DNA of 48,014 bases from Chara braunii (GCA_003427395.1 BFEA01000206.1:1372225-1420238), one strand, 5' to 3'. Counted from the first letter of the stretch, positions 32,281-42,418 are shown. Program-made: numbers and translations. The notes: generated by a model not told the origin, from the sequence alone.

Positions 32281-33250
32281 TCAGCTCTTGAATTCTTCCC
32301 ATTTTTCAGTCGCGTGTGTTTGAGCAGCCCAGCCGTTGTTCAAGGGAAGCAAATTTCCAACCTGAGGATTTGGTTGCGGACAAGGTTGATCAGCCTCCAA
32401 TCCAAGAAGATCTGTAACTTGCGGGGAAGACTGAGAGGTTGACGCGCGAGGAATGGGAGGAATCTTTTTGGGGATGGAGGTGGTGGTGGTGGTGGTGTCA
32501 GGGACCTGTGAAGTCTGTGTGGTTGAGAGCATGTCCCAAACTGAACCCGATGCCGCTGTAGGACTTGGGCCCTGGCTGCTTCTGCTCTTGGCGGTCCCGT
32601 TTGGTGATGCGAAATCATGATGAGTGTCGGTTCGTGACCCTCTTCTTGAGGGCTGTCTCTGTACTGGGGAGTCCCATCTTAAACCGCTCTTTCCAAAGCA
32701 AACACAAACCCGGTGATCTGCATCTCCAGGCATGCCTGTCACGGACCTCACACTGAAGAGAAGCACGACACCTTTTTCAGAATCCTCCTCACAATCGCTA
32801 GCTTGCAACTCCACATCGACAGACTCCCCTGGAGGGATCTCAGCTGCAGCTGGTGTGACCTGAAGCCAGTGCGGAAACCCCCCTGCACCTCTCCCCTCTA
32901 TGTCAAGTGGCCCTGAGGACAACTTGCCATGCTCACATCCACATTCACATTTACCAGTTATGGGGATTCCCTCAGCTGTTACGGCGAAAACGATTGGCTC
33001 CTTCTCATTGAGATTGGTCACACTGACAACCTGTACAGAGTAGCTACCCAACAAAACACGGTGAGGACCAACTGAAGCCTTTACAGCACGCGTAGCTGCT
33101 TGGAGATCACTGACAATGCGCTCATTTGTATGCATGACATGATTATACTCGTATCGTCTTCGCCTTTCATTTACAATGGCTAGCTCGACATCCAGCACAG
33201 CATAGACAGGCTTGTGATCACTCTCATAGATGTCCAGGCAAGTGCCATAC
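32281..33250 (-). CDS. 5-phosphatase terminal exon
   Basis: The acceptor is gtgacag before G-TAT-GGC; the first base completes an Arg codon split with the preceding exon. It encodes YGTCLDIYESDHKPV, the Ig-like region, and a low-complexity tail with a run of threonines (TTTTTTSIPKK), ending in a TGA at 32281-32283. The ~320-codon uninterrupted frame and the good family match make this the safest exon. The 3' untranslated end was not located. Confidence 0.9.
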
Positions 33251-33936
33251 CTGTCACGGCACAACAATCAGTCATGGGACAATTTGACAGAAATCAGAAC
33301 AAGTGGATATGTGTGTTAACTGATCAAATTGCCAACTCGTCCACTCGTTTAATCATCCACCCTATCTGTCTAAAACAGGCATTGACAGAGCACGCTCCTT
33401 GCGAGTCTCCCTCCTATTGCTTCCATTTCAGCCCCTTCTCGGTGTTTCTCCCATATCCCGTCTCAGTGTTTCTCCTCACATTCACTATCTGCAAAGCAGA
33501 CGGAGAGGCCAGCCCTCGACATTACCATCGTCCCCCCAAAAATAGAACGTAGGTAATAATAACGGTGTTTGGGGGGGACTCTCAGTCTAGACACAGCGAT
33601 AATGACCGTACATTCAATTCGGTTGAAGATGGTAGTGCAGACCATAAATTGAGGTTTGTTGTTGTGCATACTGTCTGCGGTTTTATTGTGAGCTAAGTGC
33701 TCTGCCTGCTACACGGTTAGGTCTGCCTTCTGACGCAACAAAGGATGATATGCTAACCAGGAAGAATGAAGAGGTGACCTGGTTGACTGTTTGCTGCACC
33801 TCCGGCAACCTGGACACATCAGATGATGGGACAGTTCCAGTCATCCGCAAATGCACCACACACCAAAGGCAGGGGAGGTACCGGTTTGCATGTGTGCATC
33901 TCTCTCTCTCTCTCTCTCAATCTCAAACACACACAC

Positions 33937-34028
<92 letters not shown>

Positions 34029-36874
34029 NGGGGGGGGGGGGGGGGGGGGGGGGGGGGGTGTATTCTTCGCACTGGCATACTATGTGGAGACAGTAGGGGA
34101 GCTTTCCACAACATATTATCATGGGAACACTTGAAGCTGATCCTTCTAAAGATTCTAAGGTTCTCACCTTTCCACTCTGACATGGACTGGGTGGCCAAGA
34201 GCGGTTCTCTTGCCTTGTGGCACATCTGCTGGAAAACTTGGAAACTCCTCATCCCCATAACTGTCTCTGAATAGCACTCGGTCACACCATGCAGGTACCC
34301 TCTGTTTCTCACTTGAGTCATATGCTGCTCCTCCATTCACAAAGTACCAAAAAAGCACACGAAAGAGCACACAAACGAGGCAGCTAAATAAGTGGGCCAC
34401 TTCATCAAACGTCCTTATGACGATCTTCTGCTCTTATCACCTTCTCTGCATTCATCACTCTTTCCAAAAACTCCCAATGGAGACGGTGATTCGTGGCACA
34501 GACGGCTATCGACAATCACGTATGGAGGGGTTTCTGAACTGGCAACGAACACACTCTTGGAGACATGATGGCGTATGCCTTGACTAGTCTCCAACTGCTT
34601 ACACTTGCTCATTGGCCCCCGTTCTGCTTCCCGCTTATGCCTCCTACCCACAGCAAACTGATGTCTAACAAAACATAACCAACATTTCCACTTTTGTTTT
34701 CGTACCTTGTTGAATGAAGGGGCAACATTAGATCTGGCAATTGGCATTACCAATGGCAGGACTCACCCAGGTGAAGAGCCACTCCTTTATCGAATTTGTA
34801 TGTCGGCGGAAAAGACAGCTCGCCCTCTCTCATTCCCTGAAACACCCGGCCTGAGCCGCCTTGTGACATCACCATTCTCAGCTGTACCCATCAGCAATGA
34901 CATGCACAGAAACCACCGTCCACAGATCAATATAGCGTAGACAGTCTTTCAGTGGCAATCCAGGTGTGTCACAGGACCCACTGACCACGAAGAAACAAAG
35001 TACAGCCACAGGACTTTTCCATAACAAAGGAGCACCGTTCTGTAAAACAATCGAGGAGATCATGCATAGGCTGAGCCCATGTCAACCTGTGCCAGAGCTG
35101 AGCGGACGGTTATTTACTTGAACCACTACTACCTCCACCAGTGTTGGGAAAAATGGCTGTTTTCCCAGTTTTTCCAAACTCTTCGGGGGTCGGCGGAGGC
35201 TCGGCAGTTGGGCCTTGTGCCCCTTCGAAAAGCAAAAAGGAAAACAAAAGACCAAGTCCAGGAAGGCCGTGCACGAAGTTGTGCTCACACCAATACTCAC
35301 AAGAAATATCTAATTACGATTGTGGCCAGTTTCAGGTTGTCGTTGCTGCTGTTTTCGTTTTATTTCTTTTTTTTTTTTGTTTTCATGCCCTGCCAGGGAG
35401 GCACGGCGCGGTCCACGGGCTGCTGACACTTTGTGAGGAGGGCATGGCCACACTACAACTTCGCAGAATGTATGAGATCGCTTTCTCGCCCTAAGTTCAG
35501 TTTCAAAAAATAAAAATTCTCTTTTTTGAAGTTTTTTCGTTGACCTGACACCCCTGCCGTAAAGCCCTCACTGAGGCCATGCTGGCACAACAACTTTGAG
35601 GCAGGTATCTGCCTTGTATCACGTCCAGAGAAGTGTTCGTTATTTTCCGTTTTCTTTTATGGTTGTGACTACGGCATTTTTTGAAAGTCTGGCAGTGCTT
35701 TTTTTTTATCTTTTTCAGAAGAGCACGAGAAAAGAAACACAACGGACCCCAGGCTCGGCAAAACTTGGTGCGCAGTGAAAATCAGGGTCGGCAAAAACAG
35801 GCTCGGAGGTAGTGGTGGTTTAAGGGGCAAATATGTCGATGTCACTTTTGATTATCCAATGAGCAAAAGAAAACACGCGCCGGCAGAGAAAACAGCCGTC
35901 GAGTTCGAAAAAGCAACGACAGTACCAGCTTCCGTGGTGCCAGGCCAGGTGTCAAAACTACAGGGGTCGGCCGTGGTGTCAGATGCCGCAGAGGGGGAAA
36001 ACAAACAAACAAACAAAAAAAGCCCAATGGATTCTTTTCTACCCAAATTGCCGTTTCAAACTCACGCAGTGATATCTCTGCGGGCACATGTTTTTTTTGG
36101 CTTTGCGAACTCAAAACCTGCCGTGTCCGCCGTTGTTTCTTTACTTAAAACATCATCATCAATGCTCGCTGCAAAGACAATCGACAAAAATATCGACGTG
36201 AAAAGTCTTGGGGTCTTAGGTTTTGGTCACCTCGAAGTTCTATGGTAAAAAAAAGAAAGAAAGTTTCTGCACTGTGAAGGCCCAGAAATACATCTGAGAA
36301 AGAAAGTCCAGGCCTGGGGTCAGAGGCAACCTGAGGCAGTCAAACATCACCGATTTCCCGAACTTTTACACCCCCTCAATGCGAAGCAATCACCCAAGCA
36401 AACCCAAACTCCTGAATCACCGACTCGTAAACCACGATTGGTATCCACATAAACACGAACCGACTTTGCAGTAGCTTCAAGACTTCGACAAGGTCCTCCA
36501 CTGCAAAGGCGACCAGACCATCAGCCAGGGGGCTTGTGTCGTGGAGCAAGTGTCAACGCTGACAGAAACCCAAAAGCAGATCAGATCTAACAACTTTTAC
36601 AATTCAAGCCCCTTTTTTTTTATAACTTTCGGTTGCTTGTGCTTCGTTGAATGCCCATGCCCATGCCCATGCCCATGCCAATGCCATACCTCGTCTTACA
36701 TACCTGGTCATGTTTTCGCAGTTCTGCAAATTTGCCTTGTTTGGCGCACTCCACTGCGACTTCATAACTGACGTTGTCAAGACGGTAATTGAAATCGCCT
36801 GTCCAAATCAGCAAGTCCGCTTCCGCAAGGTCCTGAGTGGGCTGAGAAGAAGTTTCTGCACTGCCCAAGCCTTC
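32281..36874 (-). CDS. Type II inositol polyphosphate 5-phosphatase (FRA3-like), C-terminal part, four exons
   Basis: Predicted to remove the 5-phosphate from inositol polyphosphates or phosphoinositides (family knowledge). Exons on the minus strand are 36874-36704, 34881-34767, 34324-34168 and 33250-32281. They total 1413 bases, 470 codons plus stop, all joining in phase. Residues 24-32 are WTGDFNYRL, 104-111 RVPAWCDR and 158-162 SDHKP: the metal-binding, substrate and catalytic-histidine motifs of the Mg-dependent 5-phosphatase fold. VFQGMREGELSFPPTYKF (about 70-87) is also typical. Residues about 207-317, with GGFPHWLQVTPAAAEIPPGE, resemble the immunoglobulin-like C-terminal region of plant FRA3-type enzymes. 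The tail is Ser/Pro/Thr-rich and ends with DLLGL and NLLPLNN. The model starts inside the catalytic domain; the first half and any WD40 repeats are not found in this window, so the gene is either continued by a long intron or broken. Confidence 0.85.
33899..34058. repeat. (TC)n, (GA)n and (G)n microsatellite in a 5-phosphatase intron
   Basis: A (TC) run at 33899-33918, (GA) at about 33940-34028, an N, then a G-run to about 34058. It lies wholly within the 917-base intron between the last two exons. The N and G-run may be an assembly problem. Confidence 0.95.
34168..34324 (-). CDS. 5-phosphatase exon with the PAWCDR motif
   Basis: 157 bases, from the acceptor gagcag to the donor AAAG/gtgaga. 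It encodes YDSSEKQRVPAWCDRVLFRD. The choice of acceptor is slightly uncertain: an AG six bases further upstream keeps the frame and would add two residues. The chosen one gives the same spacing between TYKF and YDS as in plant relatives. Confidence 0.85.
34767..34881 (-). CDS. 5-phosphatase exon with the FPPTYKF motif
   Basis: 115 bases, from the acceptor ggtacag to the donor CTGG/gtgagt. It encodes LRMVMSQGGSGRVFQGMREG and ELSFPPTYKFDKGVALHL. It enters in phase 0 after ...LRKHDQ, restoring the DQLR motif across the junction. This small exon is not visible as an obvious open frame, but motif, phase and splice sites agree. Confidence 0.85.
34882..36703. other. Large 5-phosphatase intron (1822 bases)
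   Basis: Holds T-rich stretches, one variant GTGGTGGTTTAAG word at 35812-35824, and a 157-codon plus-strand open frame at 35775-36248 with no recognisable domain, which I do not call a gene. A (GCCCAT)n run lies close to its 5' end. Confidence 0.6.
36654..36690. repeat. (ATGCCC)n hexamer repeat next to a splice donor
   Basis: About five units of ATGCCC on the plus strand (GGGCAT on the gene strand), starting ~15 bases into the intron after the WTGDFNYR exon. Confidence 0.9.
36704..36874 (-). CDS. 5-phosphatase exon with the WTGDFNYR motif
   Basis: 171 bases in phase 0 at both ends: acceptor gtggtgcag, donor CAG/gtatgt. It encodes DLLIWTGDFNYRLDNVSYEV and ends LRKHDQ. Relatives usually have a leucine in place of the Thr of WTGD. 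The 5' boundary is less certain, as other in-frame AG sites exist at 36842 and near 36865. Confidence 0.8.
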
Positions 36875-36984
36875 CTGCACCACAGGGACGTTTTAATTAA
36901 CATGACGAAGCAAACGGCACCCCCCCCCCCCCCACCAAAAAAAAGACAGCATTCCGAGACAAGGTCAGATAAAGTGCCCCCCCA

Positions 36985-37145
36985 TTGACAATACATAATT
37001 TGCTTCAAATGATAGTTTGCCTTGTGAACCTCTCAGCAGGCAGCAGAGGTGCAGTAGCCCCTCAGCTCGGCCCCCAACGAGTAAGAGCCGGATCAGGGCT
37101 AGACAAGGACCTGGTAGGACTGCTGTGAGTATGCCCTGAGTGAGG
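36985..37145 (+). repeat. Dispersed repeat C, copy 1
   Basis: Collinear with about 42685-42845: ACA-T-CATAATTTGCTT, CCTCTCAGCAGGCAGCA, GAGTAAGAG, CAGGGC-AG, CCTGGTAGG. In the second place this sequence is the inside of an element with CTGGTGGTTTAA ends. Confidence 0.7.
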
Positions 37146-37639
37146 GGCTTCCCCGACATCTCTTTGTCGAAAGTCGTTCGTAGCTGAATGTACACAAGCT
37201 GTATGTCTGGTTTGATACAGCCATATACCGAGAAGCAGACCGGAATCTCTTCTTTTCCTCTATTCCTCTCCTCCTCTTTCTTTTTCATATAAAAAGGCAA
37301 GAGCCTGATCTCGATTTACTCGTTCCTTTTTTTTGTTTCCCTTGTCTTTTCGAGCCATCTGCTGGCACGAGATACAACACTTCAGTTTCAAGGTAGGCGG
37401 GTACCAGTACCTCCCTCAAAGGAAACAACGACGTGCACTGTATATTGCAGGCTCGGCAGATAGCATTTTTGGGTTCGTCAACTTAGGGTCCGATGAGGGT
37501 CGGATGCCCTGGAGGTGTTTACCTCTTTCCCAATTACCCCCTCCACACAAGGCCTCCAATCTATCCTGAATAAGGAGGTAGAAAGAACAGTCCTAAACCC
37601 TTCTGTACTCCCAAAAGTAAAGAGTGTTGGAATCATGGC
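37146..37639. other. No gene recognised
   Basis: Short unsupported frames. The part from about 37430 may belong to the LINE remnant that follows. Confidence 0.3.
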
Positions 37640-38305
37640 CAAAAACAATATTCAGATTCCAGAATAGATACGGCGATTCAAGACTTGGAATTTGATCCAG
37701 CAGAGTGGGCTTGGACACCAGACAGAAGCAGAAATCGCAAAACGAATGTCCCCATCCAGGAATACACAGTCATGCTGGGATACGACTTTCTCTTCAAAAC
37801 AGAGGATCCTGACCCAACGATCAAGAACAGATGGCAGTAGTTAATAGGTCAGGAAGCTAGTCAGATCCCACAAGTACCATGCAAAATTTTCAAGTCAATC
37901 CGACCGGTCAAAATCAGAAGCCTCCAATGGCTCACATCTCATACGTGGCTCTACCGGTCAACCAGCGGCTGCATATCAGAAGAAGTAAGAATGACCCTAA
38001 CAGTTCATATATATGTGCAGTTACGTTCAGAAAACGAACCAGAAGATATGATGCATTCCCTGATACACTATAGAAAGGCGATCGAATATTGGGCGAGGGC
38101 CTCGGATCTCTGGGACTCCCTCTTCTCGACTCCCCCCTCCCTGAACACCCCATCCAACTCCTATGGACTAACATCCCAAGCTCAATTCCACAAGACAGAG
38201 AGAACGTGGTTCGGACTGATCAGAAAGGTAACCTGTGGTCCATCTGGAAGGAAAGGTGCTGCAGAACCATTGAGGGTCTCTCAACTCCAAGGGAGAAGGT
38301 ATGAG
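37640..38305 (+). pseudogene. LINE ORF2 C-terminal remnant, second family member
   Basis: LEFDPAEWAWTPDRSRNRKT and EYTVMLGYDFLFKTEDPDPT correspond to the DPDEW block of the 21.6-kb remnant. QWLTSHTWLY, ENEPEDMMHSLIH and AIEYWARASDLWDSLF correspond to the zinc-finger region, and LWSIWKERCCRTIEG is the W-I-W-x-R-N-like block that follows zf-RVT in LINEs. Frames change and stops intervene. It is related to, but clearly diverged from, the first copy. Confidence 0.75.
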
Positions 38306-38693
38306 CGGAGACAAGGACCTTGATTCAGGCAGAGATTCTTTTCATAAGACGAGACACTCGATGCCAGATGACAAAGAGCAACAGAGAAGAATTTTAAGGC
38401 AAAATTCACCAAGGTGTGGCTCGCAGGGGGCAAAGTAGCTGTGATAAATGACTTTTGCATACGGTGCAAAGACAAGCACAACTCAGAAGCCGGGTGGAGA
38501 AGGCTGGGATCCAGCAGATGGACAAGATCCATCACAGGCCACGTAATATTGCAGAGCAATTCCACGATTGTGTTCTCTGCAGCTTCATTTACCTTTCTTG
38601 CCCTTTATCTTTTATAAACCTTCGTATGTTGGAAGGATATCTGACAGGTTCATGCAGTGGCCCTGAGAGGAAAGGTGGAAGTAAGGCAAGCTT

Positions 38694-38800
38694 TTTTTTT
38701 TTTTTTTTTTTTTTTTTTGAAAACAAGTGCTCCAATCTATTCCTGGGGAGCAGCACGTGCTGGGAACCGGGCCCAGCATCCCATATCGAATTGTACCATA
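38694..38800 (-). mobile_element. A-tailed short retroposon, family D copy 1
   Basis: On the minus strand it carries ATGCTGGGCCCGGTTCCCAG and TGCTGCTCCCCAGGAATAGA, ending in an A-run (T-run 38693-38719). It shares its sequence with 39752-39850 and, without the A tail, with 24571-24625 (plus strand). Confidence 0.7.
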
Positions 38801-38929
38801 CTTGCAACCGTACGAGCTGCACATTCGTGCGGAGTTCCATGCCGGGGGTGCCTGTGCGGAATCGTGCAGGTTTTTTATTTTTATTATTATTATTTTATCT
38901 TTTTTTGGGAGGGGGAACGGGGGGGCGTA

Positions 38930-39355
38930 TGACAGGAAGATGGGGATATGGCGAAGAGAGGGGGATATGGAGCGGAGGAGGATGATGTGGACGAGGAGGA
39001 CGATGAGGATAGCGAGGACGACAAGGAGTCGTCGAGATGGGGGAGGAGAAGAGATGGACGGAGGGAAAAGAGGAAGGGCAGGAGGAGGAGGACGAGTGGG
39101 AGGAAGAGGAGACATGGACGGCGAGGAAGGAGAGGACACGAGGAAGGGAAGGACACGAGGAAGGGAAGGAGACGAGGAAGTACGAGGAGCAGGAGGAGAC
39201 AAGGAGGAGGAGGAGACAAGAAGGATGAGGAAGGGCAGGAGGAGAAGGACAAACAGGAGGAGGAGGAGGAGGAGGAGGAGGAGAAGGAGGAGACGAAAAG
39301 GAGAAGGGAGGAGGAGACATGGAGGATGAGGAAGGGGAGGTGGAGCAAGGTGAGG
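38930..39355 (+). repeat. Polypurine tract (GGA-rich, ~425 bp)
   Basis: Almost only A and G on the plus strand, with rare C or T, dominated by GGA/GAGGA units. Long open frames (RRRR/EEEE on one strand, SSS/PPP on the other) are artefacts of this composition. Such tracts can form triplex DNA. Confidence 0.95.
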
Positions 39356-39751
39356 AGGCAGTACTCCTATAATTTTTTTTTTCATCTCGCTCATAATTTT
39401 GGCGGGGAGCCTCAAGCGCACAGTCTCGACCACGGCCTTTTTTTTTTTTCTCAGGGGGGTGACGGGTCGTTTTCCGCAAACGTTGTGCCCCGCACAGGAT
39501 CGGTTGGGCGCATGCGCCACACGTAGGGAACGGCCCGCACGACGTGCGCTTGCATGTATGAATTGTACAGATCATTGAGAACATTTGAGATACCGCGGCC
39601 ATTACTCGGCTTCGGCTGAGAACAGTCTGAGAACATGATGTGATTCAGAAAGCATGGGGAGGATCATGAATATCTAATGACCTATTAAGGAACTACTCGT
39701 GGAATAGGCTGCCACAGAGGTCCTACGAATGCTCACAACCCTCAGGATCCC

Positions 39752-39850
39752 TTTTTTTTTTTTTTTTTTTTTTTTGGGGACAAGGCTCCAATCTATTCGT
39801 GGGGAGCAGCACGCGCTGGGAACCGGGCCCAGCGTCCCATATGGAAATTT
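39752..39850 (-). mobile_element. A-tailed short retroposon, family D copy 2
   Basis: Same orientation and same boundary between A-run and body as copy 1: GACGCTGGGCCCGGTTCCCA and TGCTGCTCCCCACGAATAGA, then the A-run (T-run at about 39752-39773). Just beyond it, 39868-39925 repeats 39588-39640 (CGGCCATTACTCGGCTT and GGGCCATTACCCGGCTT). Confidence 0.7.
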
Positions 39851-40072
39851 ACATCGAATTTTGAAAGTTATACCGGGGCCATTACCCGGCTTTGACTGAG
39901 AGAACTTTGAGAGAATTTTGAGCTACTTAGAAAATTACTACGACAAACTACAGAAAAAAGGTCTGCCCACAACAAAACATGCCACCACAGAGGTCCTACA
40001 AATGGTCAAAACCCTGTGGATCCCTAGCAACTCTTCTAAAGCTCTCCAGCACTGTCTTACTCCCTGCCGAGC

Positions 40073-40830
40073 TCTTCCAGACCTCACATCCCCACCCTGC
40101 TGGGTTACAGGGCAACACGACTCGCCCCAGCTCTGGCCAGCGTCGTCCCAGCAGCAACCCTTGGTTGTCCCTTGGAATGCCCACCCCAAAGCATCCCCAG
40201 ATCTCTCAACCAGGCCTCACACTCCTGCATCAGCAGGTTACAGGGCAACACCCCAGCACCGGCCAGCGTCGTTGTGGCATCGAACAGCCGCAGATCACTG
40301 AGTATATCAGCAATGGAGCCGTCCAAGATGAGTTGCTAGAAGTCCCCAGAATCTTAAATCATTCTTAAGACCCCCATTGGCAACCAAAACCAACAAACCA
40401 TGGATAAAGGAAAAACTCAGAAACATTCATGGCGACTACTCAAAACTCTACCAAGTCACTAGAATATGTGCCAAAAAGCCTCCCAACCACGAATCAGATA
40501 GGTGAGACCTATTCAATCCACCTACAACCACCACCAGCATGGCTGTTTTCAGCACGAACCGAAGCTCTCCCAGGCCTCATGCTCCCATCAGGTTAGGTTA
40601 CAGAGTTGCACCACCTTGCTCCAGCACCGGCCAGCATTGCTCCAGTTACGACCCCGATGACCACTGAGACTGGCCCCGCAAACAGCCCCCAGATCTCTTT
40701 ACCAGGCCTCACGCCCCCACTAAGCTAGGTAGCCCCCCAGATCTCTTTACCAGGCCTCACACCCCCACTAAGCTAGGTCACAGAGTTGCGCCACCTTGCT
40801 CCGGCTCCGGCCAGTGTTGCTCCAGCATCG
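40073..40830 (+). repeat. ~120-bp imperfect tandem repeat, about four units, interrupted
   Basis: Units share CAGATCTCTtaACCAGGCCTCACaC, a CC-CTaagcTAGGTtacagggc step and CCAGCaCCGGCCAGcgTtG. They occur at about 40085-40165, 40197-40280, 40565-40650 and 40685-40830, the last including an internal partial duplication. It is C-rich on the plus strand. Confidence 0.65.
40370..40510 (+). pseudogene. Possible LINE endonuclease-RT linker fragment
   Basis: KPWIKEKLRNIHGDYSKLYQ resembles the region between endonuclease and RT in LINE ORF2 (a PW...L followed by a helical basic stretch). Short and without a flanking catalytic motif, so the assignment is weak. Confidence 0.3.
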
Positions 40831-41389
40831 GTCTTCAAGGGCCACCGAATTTTCGACCACCCTTCGCAGGATCACAGATGACTTGCCAGGTAGCACCTAT
40901 TCCTACAACCTCCTCGAGAGGCAAATCAAATGGAAAGACATGGAAAGAAATACTAAACTGGATGTTAGAATTCTTCGAGAGAGATCGCCCCTCCCTCCCC
41001 CTAACCCTCCCCCCTCAGCCCTACACTGCCTCCGCTGGGGTGAGTCACCCACTGTCCCTCGACCCCAATATAGGACCAACCCTCTACCCCTCTTTCCCCA
41101 GGAGCGCGCAGTTCCCACCTAAAGCATGGCCCCCCACCCCTTGCCCATTTCTGCCTCCGCTGGGACTGACGTTGACCCACACACCAGCCCCTGCCCCAGA
41201 ATAGGGCAACCCCCTACTCCGCCCCTACCCTCTTTAAGACATTCACTCCCCACCCTGTGATGGCCCTGCAAGGTAGAGCTCCCCCCACCCCCTTCTTACC
41301 TGTCAGCCCTCCAGGAACGATCCGATCCAGCCGACTACGGTTGTTGATGGCACACTTACCAAAATGTCGATCGCAATTTGCAAAGCAAG
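40831..41389. other. No gene recognised; C-rich
   Basis: C-rich plus strand with CCCAG/CCCCA words and partial duplications (for example TGCCTCCGCTGGG near 41027 and 41151). Confidence 0.3.
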
Positions 41390-41860
41390 GCCTCTTCAAA
41401 AATATGCAGCTCCCTCCATATGCACGAATCACCAATTTAAGAGAAGTAAAAAACTAATTATCGGAGAGTCTTCAAAATTTATAGCTATAATAGTAGGATT
41501 CCAAAGTTTTCGGGTTCCAAGCTTAGAAAATCGTGACAGAACTTTACTTGGGACTTTAGAAATTATAGTCGAAATTCAAGTTTACGTAATTATAGAACAG
41601 ATCCCTACGAATTGTGCTGACGATTCAGAATGGATGATATATGTTTGTGTGTATGTGTGTACATGTAGATGAGAATTTGGCTGATCAGAAGAATAAGATT
41701 GCGAGTTTATTTTCCAACTTTGAGAAGCTGAATTTACAACTTGTAAGCACTAGATTAAAACAAGAATATAGGAAATTAGAAGATACAAAATTAAGATCAG
41801 CAAATCAAATTGAAAAGGCAGCCGACGCGAAGAGCGCCACACATGTTCACACAAAATGAT
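41390..41860. other. AT-rich island with two overlapping plus-strand open frames
   Basis: About 470 bases clearly more AT-rich than both flanks. Two frames overlap: 41364-41672 (ending in SEWMIYVCVYV) and 41641-41859, which reads as a short coiled-coil-like stretch (FEKLNLQLVSTRLKQEYRKL then EDTKLRSANQIEKAADA). Neither has a recognised domain. It could be an exon pair with a shifted frame, an inserted fragment of other origin, or chance. Confidence 0.35.
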
Positions 41861-42072
41861 TATTGCGCCGCTACCTGCTCCCGTGTCTTTAACCGGTGAA
41901 CCGTCTCAAACGAATGCTTGAAACCGCCAGCTCTTTCTGACGCTCCAGCTTGTAACAAGCGCCTCTCCTCCCACTCCGCATGAGAAGATGCTCCTCACCT
42001 TCTACCGGCGCTGCCCAACCAACCTTCACTAGATTCGCGCAGGAGCACAGGAGCAGGGCCACTACCATGCCC

Positions 42073-42151
42073 TAGATCTCGTGAAGACTATCCTAATCAA
42101 CCCAACAGCCTTCCATCTCGTGAAGACTATCCTAATCAACCCAACAGCCTT
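42073..42151 (+). repeat. 38-bp perfect tandem duplication
   Basis: ATCTCGTGAAGACTATCCTA and the following bases to CAACAGCCTTCC occur twice back to back without a visible difference. Confidence 0.85.
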
Positions 42152-42304
42152 CCCTTCCTCTAGCGTGTCATCCCACGAACCACAACGAAGCACGGAGCAA
42201 GCGACCTCTTCAGCCTAGATTATCAAGGCTGGAAGAACCCTCAGCCGAAGCATCACGTCAATGGCCGCACCACATCAACTCCTCGATATTCCTCGCAGAG
42301 AGCC

Positions 42305-42418
42305 GTGCCGACAAGGCGCCACTAACACACGGACCGGCCCATGTCAATAGCAGAGCGCCGCGGCGCTCCCAACACACGAACCGGCCCATGTCAATAGCGG
42401 AGCGGAGCGGCGCTCCCG
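42305..42418 (+). repeat. ~50-bp tandem duplication
   Basis: CACGGACCGGCCCATGTCAA ... GCGGCGCTCCC is followed by CACGAACCGGCCCATGTCAA ... GCGGCGCTCCC. Confidence 0.8.

Noticed and set aside
33750-34336. Open frames with RERERE or SLSLSL runs
   Set aside because: Translations of the GA/TC repeat, lying in an intron of the 5-phosphatase.
35775-36248. 157-codon plus-strand frame within the 5-phosphatase intron
   Set aside because: No recognisable domain. It contains a repeat end word and lies antisense in an intron. Could be reconsidered with transcript data.
36965-37300. Minus-strand frame with KPDIQLVYIQLRTTFDKEM as an upstream 5-phosphatase exon
   Set aside because: The sequence belongs largely to dispersed repeat C and does not match the expected motifs. 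The DQLR motif is already supplied by the 34767-34881 exon.
38612-39602. Long open frames (up to 302 codons) across the GGA tract
   Set aside because: They consist of R/E/G or S/P/L runs from a polypurine tract, and both strands are open at once. No domain.
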